A program made the translations under genes and the position numbers. Source: Omphiscola glabra (lineage: Eukaryota; Mollusca; Gastropoda; Lymnaeidae). From it: a stretch of 64,000 bases of DNA. Positions 27,791 to 41,470 of the stretch are shown here, piece after piece (the stretch's first letter is position 1; each line of letters opens with the position of its first letter). Location: contig OZ024810.1 of NCBI GenBank assembly GCA_964017045.1, positions 15,054,704 through 15,118,703 on the forward strand. Direction: 5' to 3'. The notes under the pieces were generated by a model that saw only the letters and a program-made list of their open reading frames with translations, had not been told where the DNA came from and ran no database searches.

Positions 27791-30700
27791 TATATTTGTT
27801 TAAAAATATTTTTAAAATTATTTTTTTTTTTTTAAATGTTGTGGTGAGGTGTGCTTTAATGCACGTGTCATTGGTTTCAACTGAAAAGCATAAGCTGAGG
27901 TCAGTCTCCGACTTTGTGCATGTGTCCTTTATGAAAAACTATTTCTTAATTAATGTAAACCAATAAGAGATATTTTGAATTCTTATCAAGTGACAGGCGT
28001 CGTAGAAAATGTCCACAATATTTTCATTTTATTAAGAAAAGCATTTATGTTATGAAAACTTAGATCGTAAGGAAAAAAAAACTCTAAAAGATATCTGAAG
28101 TTTGCAGAGTCTACCTCGCTTCTTCTGCTCACGGACTTCATCAATTTCCATTTCCCTGTCGAATCCTCTCTGTCTGTGTTCATCTATAAGAAAATTGTGA
28201 TTCTCAATTTAACGACTGAATTAAACCTTAAGGTTTCCTTAAAGAGTTAATGTCAAGGGTATGAGAATCCCTGTAGTTCATGTGGACTATTTTTTTTGTG
28301 GTTTTTTTATCGTGAGGTGTGTCATGAGCTGAACTATTTGTGGCTAAATGGTCGTTTGGTTGCAGAAAAACAAGCAACAAGCATGATAAGCAAGTGTGTG
28401 AACATGAGGCGTAAGATCGAGAGGGTTCCGGGGAGGTGATTATGGAGAGTTATATATTGTAGTGTTCGTGCTCCTCACGAAAAATGACCGAGGCGATTTG
28501 CGACTTGAGTAGTAAGCCTGACTTGAGTAGTAAACCTGACTTGAGTAGTAAGCCTGACTTGAGTAGTAAGCCTGACTTGAGTAGTAGGCCTGACTTGAGT
28601 AGTAAGCCTGACTTGAGTAGTAAGCCTGACTTGAGTAGTAAGCCTGACTTGAGTAGTAAGCCTGACTTGAGTAGTAAGCCTGACTTGAGTAGTAGGCCTG
28701 ACTTGAGTAGTAAGCCTGACTTGAGTAGTAAGCCTGACTTGAGTAGTAAGCCTGACTTGATTAGTAAGCCTGACTTGAGTAGTAAGCCTGACTTCAGTAG
28801 TAAGCCTGCCTTGAGTAGTAAGCCTGACTTGAGTAGTAAGCCTGACTTGAGTAGTAAGCCTGCCTTCAGTAGTAAGCCTGCCTTGAGTAGTAAGCCTGAC
28901 TTGAGTAGTAAGCCTGACTTGAGTAGTAAGCCTGACTTGAGTAGTAAGCCTGACTTGAGTAGTAAGCCTGACTTGAGTAGTAAGCCTGACTTGAGTAGTA
29001 AGCCTGACTTGAGTAGTAGGCCTGACTTGAGTAGTAGGCCTGACTTGAGTAGTAGGCCTGACTTGAGTAGTAGGCCTGACTTGAGTAGTAAGCCTGACTT
29101 GAGTAGTAAGCATGACTTGAGTAGTAAGCCTGCCTTGAGTAGTAAGCATGACTTGAGTAGTAAGCCTGCCTTGAGTAGTAAGCCTGACTTGAGTAGTAAG
29201 CCTGACTTGAGTAGTCAGCCTGACTTGAGTAGTAAGCCTGACTTGAGTAGTAAGCCTGACTCGAGTAGTAAACCTGACTTGAGTAGTCAGCCTGACTTGA
29301 GTAGTCAGCCTGACTTGAGCTGTATTTTTACTTAAGGAAGAGCAGCGTTGCTCAATTCGTCTGTCCCACGCTCTCGTCCTTGGATATTTGATCCAATGGC
29401 AAGACTTAGTCAACATGACTGGAATTGAGCCAGCGTGCAGCAGAGGATCAGCAGTGTGTCGTCTGTATTAGCCCGAAGTGACATCGTGTCATGACCAGGG
29501 GTATTGGTGATGTTTTGTTGCTGTTTTTTGTTTGTTTATTATTTTTTTTCTTCTTTTTGCCTGTTATTGAATTCGAGCCCATTAGCTCGAGAGCGACTCA
29601 CTTTAGACAAGTCGACCCCCAGCGTAGACTTACAGAAAGCGCATGTGGCAGTTAATCCAAACATATGTCGTTCATATGTATCTTTGTTACTTGTTTAACA
29701 GACCATCCACTCTGTTCAAATGATATCTTGAACACACATCTGCTGTGTTCAGGCTTTATGCCAAAACGTTACTCCAAATGTCGCATAAGAGATGGAATCG
29801 GTGGGCCGTCGAGCGTGAGCTCTTAATGCCCCCCCCGGCGCTCCCCCACACAAACCAGAGCACTGAAGGATTTAACCCGACTCCAGCCCGTGCGGGAGGG
29901 CGCCGGGAACCTCCCCCTTGACCTAGGGGAGGCCCGGTCGACCGAGGACGCTGCGTTTAAAGCGTCCGCAGTTAACTCTCTGTGGGTCAGGACGGCTTTG
30001 CTTCCACTCCGGTGGTTTGGTGTTGCGTTACCAACCCCCACCGCCCAAGGAGTCTTTCGGTCGGGACGTTGGTAGTGGCGGGACGAAACGGTTGCCTATG
30101 TGCGGCTTTCTCACGGCCGTCAAAACGTTACTAAAACCTTCGATTCCATTACAATTAAAGTGATTATTTTTTTAAATTTTTTTTTTTAAAATGAGATAAA
30201 AAAATATCTAAAAATGTACCACATCCCCCCTCCCACCCAAACCGGTTAGACCATGTATGAATGGTTATTGAAACAAACCATTTAAACCATGTATGAATGG
30301 TTATTGAAACTAACCATTTAAAACATGTATGAATGGTATTTGAAATTAACTGCTTACACAATATATGAATGGTAATTGAAGAAAGTTCAACTCACCATCA
30401 TCGTGGTCGTCTTCATCCAAGTACTTTTGCATTTTATTTAAAACCGCTGTAATATGAGCAAAAAAAAAAAAAATTGGCAGTGTTAATGAAGAAGTTGTTC
30501 TTTGTATTTGTTGTCTTCATTCTTTCCTTCTCTGAAAGGAGACAACACCAATCAACGCAAAAAACACAATCAGTAGCGTACGCCTTCTCTTACACAGCAG
30601 TACACAATCAATAGCGTACGCCTTCTCTTACACAGCAGTACGCAATCAGCAGTGAATCCCTTCTCTGACACAGGATGCGACATGCGCCTAGTTCTCGTGA

Positions 30701-33700
30701 CCTGACCTGAAGGGTTTACATTGTTATACCCAGCAATGTTCCCTCCAAGGTTTGCTGGTTCGTGTGCAAAATTGTACAGTTGTGTGCAAATTTTTTACAG
30801 CATCAATTTTTTGTGTGCGAAATTGTAAGCCCAAACACACACACACACACGGATATTACATAAATGAACTTATGCGCAAAAACTTTTATATACAAAAATA
30901 AAGGTACTATAATTAAATAATTATAATCAGAAATGTAAAAATAGTTTAATCAAATCTATATTTATTTCTATTAATTTCCCGTATTTGGGTCAAGCAACTA
31001 AATTCCAAAACATCCTAAACCAATGGCGGCTAGTCATTTGAGTAAATCATTCCTGGAGGTACTATGGCGTCTGTCTTTCAACGACATCCATCTTTTATAC
31101 ACATCGTCAAGGTTGATCTAATGTCCATCATTCTGATTAGATTTTATCATCATAAGCATGTCTAAATGTAACTCTTCCAGCCTATTTCTGATATTATGTT
31201 TATACTATTCATTTTGCTGAATCCACGTTCACTATTGACGCTTGATGCAAGAAATGTAGCACAAATTTCCAACAGAATGGCAATGTCCCCGAATTGCTCC
31301 TCATTTATTACAAATCGAAAACATTTCGCCGAAAGTCTGCATTTTTGTTCCTCCAAGTTTAAACCTTAAGTTACGATACTGATACTTAACATTCGGCTGA
31401 ATGACGTCATTGTTTTCCAGAAATGCCGCATCTCTTAAAACCAGTGCTGCAAGTTCTTCTTGGCCAAAAATTAAAATCGGAAGTGTCGATTAACGCTGAT
31501 AGCTCAAAGATTCGCCATTGCATCAACTCACTTTCAGGGAAACGAGAGTCCAGGTAAAAACATAAACATTCATCGAATTTTAGGATGGAACTCATGTTTG
31601 TATCCACTTCATTTGCATGCAATTCAGCAACCTCTTTGGACCAGTGCACATTTTCACCAAGGTACTGGGCATTTAGCTTAGCGATCCTTTTACAAATTGG
31701 TATGCTTCGTTGGTCTTAAGATTTTTTCTTCCTAGCAATTTGCATAATTCAGCAAGTTCACCAACAACTACATCAAAGACAATCAGTGCAGTTCGAAACT
31801 GCAGATCCCTTAGTTTCTTTAAACAGTACTTATGAAAAGGATCATTATACAGGTCCACCTGCTCCTCACAGTATTCAGTCAACACTTGTATGTTTCTCAG
31901 CAATGCTCTTAAAGCAAAGTGCCACAAAAGTGATCTGATTTCATTCTATGATTTAAAGACCACGGAATCACATTCCAACACCTTAGCTAGGTCGGTTTAA
32001 CAGGGTTTGCCGTACTGTCGACCTACTGAACAATGTGTACACTCTCCTAAGGAATGTTTCAATGTCTGCCATTAAATGTATATGTTTGCAAGCATCATCA
32101 ATGCCCAACTCAAGCGCATAATTCGTACTGCGCTAAGTATCTGGGACTGGGGCATACTTAGTCATATGGTTGTTTATGTATTAAACCACATTTATAGATG
32201 TGTTGATGTTGATAGCCAAAAGGACATTGTCAATGAAAATTTTAACCTGGTCTTTTTGAGCACTTTTAAGGTGTACTGCTTCTTGCCTCACGACTCGATC
32301 AGCGACACTTTCTGTAAGCATTCGCAATACACCTCCTGACTGTATAGAACAAAGTCTCTGTACAGCATGTGTGTATTTTTTGCTTTATGAGTCGATTAAG
32401 TTTCCAAGCCTACCACCATTTCCTGGTGGGGGAATCACCACCTGCATTAGCTTTGAAGCACATTTCACAGACCACATCGTCATCAATTTCACGATATTTA
32501 AAAATATTACCCAGCTTGACAGACCGCTCTGACGACCAATTTTTTTGGTGCTGCATACACAAATTCATTAAGCCATTGCATTTTAAAATTTGATCCTCAC
32601 TTTTTCTCAGCAAGCGATGACGCTGACAGTTCGCTTAACTAATGTTTAGACAGTACGGTGAAAACTTTATTAAAAATAATTATCTACTACATTTATAATA
32701 AACTAAGGATATGCAATTTATTTACTTTATGCACATTCACTGCGCAGTATGCGCTACGAAATTTACATGACTGGCGGCGGCGGTTCAGAACGAGGTATGT
32801 TTCGGTATGTAAATCAATAGTTCTACGAAAAAGACAAAATTATATAGATCTGAATCAAATTAAATCATGGATTTACATGTTATAAGAACTGTATAATTCT
32901 GACTGCAGAGTGCAGCGTATCTGTTCAAATTTATTTGTATAAAAATTTGCTGCGCGGAGTCTCAAAACTGCTGCGCGTCGTCTGTGAGATAACTGCGCGA
33001 CCGCGCAGCTTAAAGGGAACATTGATACCCAGTCTTCATGCGACATATAACCAAGCCGTTACCGCAAGTGGTCCAACTGTCACATAGAGATAGCAAATGC
33101 CATAAACACTATTGATCTACACCACGCCAAGCTGTGCCGTAAAATTTAGACATGTCTCTCACAAACACCCCCCTCTCTCTCTCCCCTGCACTCTATCTCT
33201 CTCTCTCTACCTCTGTAAACCTCTCTCTTCTCTCTCTCTTTCTACCTCTCTCTATCTCTCTATATCTCTCTCGACCTCTCCCGACCTCTGTCTAACTCTC
33301 TCTACCTCTCTCTATCTCTCTCTATCTCTCACTCTTTTTACATCTCTTTCTTTATCTCTGTATTGCTCTATTTCTCTCTTTCTCTCTCTATCTCATTATA
33401 TATATATCTCTCTCTAGTTCGCTCTCTTTCTCTCACACCCCCTCCCCCCCAAACCGAAACTTCAACAAAATTAAATATGTTTCCTTTAAAAGCACAAAGG
33501 AAGGTGAACAATTATCACAAAAGAAACTTTCTAATTTTGTGTGAGTATTGATTGGGTAACGACTTTAAAAATCAAAAATTGTAAGGAATTAAAATCAATG
33601 TCAACCAACATTTACTTCATCCTTAACAGAATCGGTGGGAAGTTGAAAGTCATTTAACAGAATGAAACGATTGCACTGTAAGAGAGAGTGTTGCTTGCCT

Positions 33701-36700
33701 GCTGCTACTGGCTGTGTGAATGTTCATTGAAAAAAAAAATTTAAAATTAAAAAAATTAACCTATCTTACTCTTTTGAGTATAGAGCAGCGGTTCTCATCC
33801 TGTGAGTCGCGACCCCCTTTTGGGATTGAAAGACCCTTACACAGGGGTCGCCTTAGAACATCGGGAAACAAATATTTATGAAGTAGCAACGAACAAAATT
33901 TTATGGTTGTGGGGTCACTACAACATGAGGAACTGTATTAAAGGGTCGCGGCATTTGGAAGGTTGAGAACCACTGGTATAGAGTATTTCCTCTTAAGGGC
34001 CAACTCACAATCTAATTCGCCTGATTCACTTGAAAGGAAATCTGTGAATAAGAAATTCATTTTGTTTTATTAAGACGTAGAAATAGTGAAAACAAATTCT
34101 TGTCGATGCGTAGTCTTGTCATTTCATTGCGTCGACAACTGTCATTTGGTTGCGTTCGATTCAAAGACTAATATTGTCACAGACATCATTCTGAATTTTG
34201 TGAACCACTAATAGTAGATAAGTAAGGTCCTTATTATTTACTGTGCATATTATACAGAGTGTTGGGAATTGTGAGGACTGGAGAATCAGCGTGTTGGGAA
34301 TTGTGAGGACTGGAGAATCAGCGTGTTGGGAATTGTGAGGACTGGAGAATCGGCGTGTTGGGAATTGTGAGGACTGGCCAATCGGAGTGTTGGGAATTGT
34401 GAGGACTGGAGAATCAGAGTGTTGGGAATTGTGATGACTGGAGAATCAGCGTGTTGGGAATTGTGAGGACTGGCCAATCGGAGTGTTGGGAATTGTGAGG
34501 ACTGGAGAATCAGAGTGTTGGGAATTGTGAGGACTGGAGAATCAGAGTGTTGGCAATTGTGAGGACTGGAGAATCAGCGTGTTGGGAATTGTGAGGACTG
34601 GCCAATCGGAGTGTTGGGAATTGTGAGGACTGGAGAATCAGAGTGTTGGGAATTGTGATGACTGGAGAATCAGCGTGTTGGGAATTGTGAGGACTGGCCA
34701 ATCGGAGTGTTGGGAATTGTGAGGAATGGAGAATCAGAGTGTTGGGAATTGTGAGGACTGGAGAATCAGAGTGTTGGCAATTGTGAGGACTGGAGAATCA
34801 GCGTGTTGGGAATTGTGAGGACTGGCCAATCGGAGTGTTGGGAATTGTGAGGACTGGAGAATCAGAGTGTTGGGAATTGTGAGGACTGGAGAATCAGAGT
34901 GTTGGGAATTGTGAGGACTGGAGAATCAGAGTGTTGGGAATTGTGAGGACTGGAGAATCAGAGTGTTGGGAATTGTGAGGACTGGAGAATCAGAGTGTTG
35001 GGAATTGTGAGGACTGGAGAATCAGAGTGTTGGGAATTGTGAGGACTGGAGAATCAGAGTGTTGGGAATTGTGAGGACTTGATAATCAGAGTGTAGAGAA
35101 TTGTGAGGACTGGCCAATCAGAGTGCTTAATTGGATAATGCGAGAAATGAATAAAAATGGTGGAGAGTAAACTGAGACCGTTGACTACTCATCAGGATTC
35201 TGTTCAACAAGATCTTCAAGTAAAAGAAAATGATATTATGGAAGTATAATAGGAATTGATTTTTGTGTGGTCTGATTCTAAGTATCTTCATATTTCTATG
35301 GAACATGTTTGTTATTGTGGATATTGTGAATGTCCATATTAAAATTAGTCGCTGTTTGAAACCAAATCGCCTCGGCCATTGTTCATTAATAAATATAACA
35401 GTGACAACCAGAGGCGTAACTGGGTTTTTGGCGCCCTTGACTAATTTATTTTTTATATAATAAAAATTTAAAGATTAGAGATTTAGCGGCGCCCTTTTGA
35501 ACTGTCGCTGGCCGGCGCCCTTGGCAACTGCCCCAATGCCAAGCCGTTGTTACGCCTCTGGTGACAACTATCTAAAAAATCTCTCTAAATACAATAATTA
35601 TTGTCTGTTGTCAGCGACAAACGTGTCCTGTTTTTGACAGTCCACAGAAGCGAATCCTGATTTGGCTAATTATAAATATAGGAAGTTTATTATGAGACTA
35701 AGCGATCTTAATTTCATTGCTGCCTTTATGAAATATTCAATGATCATTTGCAATCAACACAGTCGAAACGGTTTCTATCCGTGAATGGTAGACACTAGGT
35801 AAGCCGTTTGCCGTTTTATCCCTTCTCCCAACATATATAACTGACTGCCAGTATATGTCCCACTGCCCAGTATGTGATACTATCAATATGTCCCACCATC
35901 CAGTATGTGTTACTGTGAGTATATCCCACCATCCAGTATGTATTACTGACAGTGTATCCAACCACCCAGTATGTATTACTGACAGTGTATCCAACCATCC
36001 AGTATGTGTTACTGAAAGTGTATCCAACCATCCAGTATGTGTTACTGACAGTGTATCCAACCATCCAGTATGTGTTACTGAAAGTGTATCCAACCATCCA
36101 GTATGTGTTACTGACAGTGTATCCATCCATCCAGTGTGTGTTACTGACAGTGTATCCCACCATCCAGTATGTTTTACTGACAGTGTATCCAACCACCCAG
36201 TATGTATTACTGACAGTGTATCCAACCATCCAGTATGTGTTACTGAAAGTGTATCCAACCATCCAGTATGTGTTACTGACAGTGTATCCATCCATCCAGT
36301 GTGTGTTACTGACAGTGTATCCCACCATTCAGTATGTTTTACTGTCAGGATGTCCCTGCATCCGATATGTGATACTATCACTATGTACCACCATCCAGTG
36401 TGTGTTACTGTGATAATATCCCACCACCCATTATGTGTTACTATCACTATATCCCACCACCCATTGTGTGTGTGTACTATCATTGTGTCCCATCCTCCAA
36501 ATGCCTGCTAATTTTGCCAGTATCTTTACACCGTCTCTCTATCTACGACACGTACTGCCGCTATTTCCCCACCCTGTCTATTATCCGCCACTGGCGTGGT
36601 AGAGGCATACTAACCTGATTCAGAATCATCGGTCTCACGTTCCACCTTCCGTCGGCGATGTCTTCTTTCTGGGGGAATATATTGTCAAATTATGATGACT

Positions 36701-36858
36701 CTAAAACAATAAGAGACGCCCAGATTTATTTAGCTATTTTTGAGCGTAAAACGTCATGTATTTTATCCACACATACGTTGTTTCGGCTTTTAGAAATGTA
36801 TGTAAAAATATTTATATACATAGATGTACATGAACATCTACATATTTTCTTATAAAAT

Positions 36859-36890
<32 letters not shown>

Positions 36891-39800
36891 GATTTTAATT
36901 AAGTAATTCAAAATTTGGGTTATAATTCAATTTCTTTAACAAAACATCCTGACAACCAACTGACTTAAACAATTGATATGTCTTATCAGTTTAGCTGGAA
37001 AGCTAAAATTGTTGTTAAGGCAAGTGAGCTGAAAATCACTTGCGATTGAAAGTTTAAGAAAAAGCACGTATATTCTTCCGTATTGACATATTGTTTTCCT
37101 CCCCCAATGGGTAAGACATAGAGGGGTATTTCCCCCCACCTCCTTCCCCCCGAAATTGAAGTTTTATCTTAATTGCTATGTACTGTGGCGACTCAAGTTA
37201 TAAATACATTTACAAGCCAACCAAGTTTTGGTTTTGCCCCCCCCCCCCCTTAAAGAAACCGGAATTTACGCCCCTGATTGACATCAGATGACCCAATAGG
37301 GCATCCACGAAATTTTGAAATATTTTGCCAGGACATCTTGATGGCCCAAAAATCCATGTTCTACATTAAGATACGAAAATGCAACGGGCAAATAAATTTT
37401 CAAAAATAATTGCAAGCCATCTTTGCATAGGACAAGTTTGGTCGTTGGCCCGAAGAATTGTGAAGGAGCTCTTGAGTCGTCTGTTGCTAGGGCTCTTTCT
37501 GTCTGCGGGAGCTCAAGTGGTTGATGAGACCGATTGTGTCTGTGTAGGTTCTCGGGTGACTCGGTGTGGCCAACTGGGTAATGTTTCATACAGTATGAGA
37601 GACAATAAGGGTTCGGTCGTAGTGAGTCGGTTTGTGGACAGCAAGGGGTTAGGTCGTAATGAGTTGGTTTGTGCACAGCAGGGGTTCGGTCGTAGTGAGT
37701 AGGTTTGTGCACGGCACGGTTTTGGGTCGTAGTTAGTTGGCGTGTGCACAGCAAGGACTAAGTCATAGTTAGTTGGTTTCTGGGCAGAAGGGGCCAGGTC
37801 GTAGTTAGTTTGGGCGTGGACAGCAGGGGTAAGATCGCAATCGGTTGGTGTATGTTGGTATATGTTGGTGTATGTTTCATGTTTGTTGGTCTTGTGCTTT
37901 GATAAATAGTTCGTATCCTATCATTTGATACTACGTCACTTGTCATTGGTCAGTTCGTGTCTTGTCGTTGAATAGTTTGAGTCCTTTCAATGGACATTTC
38001 CTTAATGTGTTTTTTTCATAGAGCGCTTTCTTAGTAGTTTCAATAGGACATATTTCAACCTGGTTTATCCATTGGCGGAGTCTGTTTGTCTTCAGCATCT
38101 TGTGTTAGATAAGCTTCTAGTTGATCTTCTGTATGATAGATAATACATATATAGATATTATTAGTTGAATGAGGATTGGGGAACATAGACCCCAAAAAAA
38201 TGTATATGTTCAGAATCTAAGAACAGCAGCCTGGTAGGATTCAGAATACAATTACTCGCTGGACTACGTGTCGACAGACTCAGACATTTGTAAACCATAT
38301 ATTTACAGTTTGCAGAAAATCACATACATGTCACAAAATGTGTAAGCAGTTTGTAGAATATCACATACTTGTCACACGATGTGTAAGCAGTTTGTAGAAT
38401 ATCACATAATTGTCACACGATGTGTAAGCAGTTTGTAGAATATCACATACTTGTCACAAGATGTGTAAGCAGTTTGTAGAATATCACATACTTGTCAAAC
38501 GACGTGTAAGCAGTTTGTAGAGTATCACATACTTGTCACACGATGTGTAAGCAGTTTGTAGAATATCACATACTTGTCACACAATGTGCATGCAATTTGT
38601 ATAATATCCTATACTGGGCACACCGTGTGTAAGCATTATGTAGTCTGACAATACTTGATATAATATGTAAGCAATTTGTAGAATATCCCATACATACATA
38701 CGTGGTCAGCCTCGTTCAACAAGTAAAATTTTACTATCGCTATATGACCATGTATGTTATATATGAGCTAGTCCTTACCTCCTCTCCTCAGTTTAATAGA
38801 CTGTTCAAATTTGCTCAGTTGACTCTCCGAGAACGTTATTTTAAGCACTGTGAAAGTACAACATAAATTCCTTCAGAAAAAAATATCATTATAGTGGATC
38901 TTGGTAACGTATAGACGCCGTGTGACATCTGTATAAATGAAATAACGGACCTATAGTCGCCGCGTGACATCTGGATACATAAAATGTCTAAAATATATAT
39001 TCGTCGTGTTATATCTGGATAAGTGAAATGACTGTCCCAAATAGCTCAGCTCGATGGGCTACCGGAAAGTGGGTCCATTGGCCGTCCGAAGATCTTGAGA
39101 GCAAGAAACACACGAACAAATGCAAAGCTACTAAAAAGGATTTGATAACTATTTATCTTATAACACAATCACGAACACTGCTAAAAGCATTCGAGATTCA
39201 ACACATTAGTTTGTCCGTCCGTGGCGATCAACACCGTTTTAATAAATCATTGCACCCGATGATGATTCCTCAACATCACATAGTTCTCTAAATACAAAAG
39301 ATATAAAAAAAATGCAGCTGGAAGGCTGATGCCAAGCTGTATCATCCATATCTTGTGTTTTCTTGGAATACTCAGGTGCTTGGAGAGAGGCAATTTGCAT
39401 TGCAGGGAACCTGCTTATACTCTTAAAGGGAGAAAAAAAAATCCCAGAATTTGGGATTTGCAACTGCAAAGTCTACACTATCGTCACATTGTGACGATCG
39501 GATGCCAGAAACAAAACATTCCTTTCCCTCTCCCCAAAAGGCAATCACCTATCCTTCGACTGTAAACTAAATCCTAATGATATTGTAAACGTCCGCTACA
39601 ACGCGATCGGAAAGGATGAGCAACAGACATCCAATAATAGTGTGGCTCCTCTTGATTAGTCTTGATGCATTGATTCCCCGAGCATCTTTTACGATAATAC
39701 CATGACATTAGAAAGTTGATGAGAACGTGTGTTAACAAACTTAATCATTAGAACTTACCTCCATCTCTCAGGTCAGTACGAGATTTTTTGTGCAGTTGCG

Positions 39801-41438
39801 CGACCACGTGGCTCTTCTCTGAAACAGTTGATCGTTGGAAATATTACTGAGCAAAAGAAGAGTTTAACAGAGATAAAGAGAGTTAAAAAAGATAAAGAAA
39901 GATGAAGAGGGATGAAGCGGGATAAAGAGAGATAAAGAGAGAAAAAGTGAGATAAATGAGAGATGAGAAGGGAGATGAAGAGAGCTAAATAGAGATGAAG
40001 AGAGATTAAGAGGATGAAGAGAGGGGAAGAGAGTTGAAGAGAGATAATCTCGCTCACCAGGAGTGAATGCTCTAGGGTGTTCAGTTTTTAAAGGACATAG
40101 TACAGCTCTAATTAGATTCTTCGGAGTTTAAATTTTTTTTAATGTTTATTATTTATATAATATTTTTAAAAAAAATTAATTTGAAATATTAATTTATCTC
40201 TTTTGTAATAGACTTGCTTTTACTTTATGAACAAAGTGTGAGCTTTTCTATTCATCTGCCGTTGTAGAATTTTTTCATGCTAACGGTTAGTTAAGACTAT
40301 AATATTCAAAAAAGTCACTCCAATATTGAGCACCATCAACACGCATCTTAGATCTGTATACCATCTAAAAGTCAAAGCGTGTAACCAATAATGAATCGGT
40401 TATAGATCACATTATTTGTTTATGACTAATAAAATAGCTTCGAGTTACCGTGTCTGTGCCTCCTTTCTGAAATCAATAAGAACACCAATAGTTAAAAAAT
40501 AAAAATTAGAAGAATTATGCATATGAGAAATTGCTCACGATTCAAGAAAGCCTACCCCCCACCCCCACCCCACCCCCCCACACACACAACCCTCGAGCAT
40601 CACACTTACATGAAAGTTAATATCGCCATAAGCACACCCAGGGGCATAGCCAGGTTTGATGTTAGTGGGAGCGAGACTATACAATAAAAAAAAATCCCCG
40701 CTGACCAACACACTTAATTTCAAAGAATGAAGTTCATCGCTGTTAATCGTGTTCTTTCAACGTGTTTGCTTGTGTACTGAAACAATCAAACGCCGATACG
40801 GGGATAAACAAAATGTAGAGTAAAAAAAAAAAGGGTATCGGTATGCCGATCAAAAACAGCTAATCAAAAACAGCCAATTAAAAACAGCCAATTAAAACCC
40901 AAATTACTGTGATTTGTTTTGCCAAAAGTTTTTTTTTTGTTTTTTTGTTTTAAACGCTTCTTGCACATTTTTCTGGCGTATGACATCCATCCGTAGACGA
41001 ATTGCCTACATACCTAAGGAGTGTAACAAAGACGAAACGGACACAGACACAAGGAGTGTCCCAAAGACACATCGGCCACAAACATTAGGAGTGTTATACA
41101 GACACATCAGATACAGACATAAGGAGTGTCCATGATCTTCGGGGTGGGGGGGGGGGGGGAAACGAGAACTCCATTTAAAAAAAAAAGCAAAGACTTTGTT
41201 CAAAACTACAACTCACACTCAAGAACTCAACAGATATTCAATTCCGCAGAATTATTCAACGAAAATTATGCTACCGACTTATTTGAAGGAACAACGAAAA
41301 TACTCAAGAAAAGATTTTTCAAGACCGAAAACAAAACAATGAAACAAAAAAATCAATTTATTTGGTTGAATAAAAGTATCTTATTTTATCTTATATTTTC
41401 TTATACTTCTCCCCACTAAAACTTTTTCTTTACTTAGT

Positions 41439-41470
<32 letters not shown>

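Noticed and set aside
28475..29416. 313- and 283-codon ORFs on opposite strands
   Set aside because: Pure consequence of an 18-bp tandem repeat; no start context, no non-repeat sequence, open on both strands.
35737..36511. ORFs of 153-248 codons on both strands
   Set aside because: Generated by the 33-bp repeat.
40625..40680. caggggcatagccagg as another hAT MITE
   Set aside because: Only one end resembles the family; no partner end or target duplication found.
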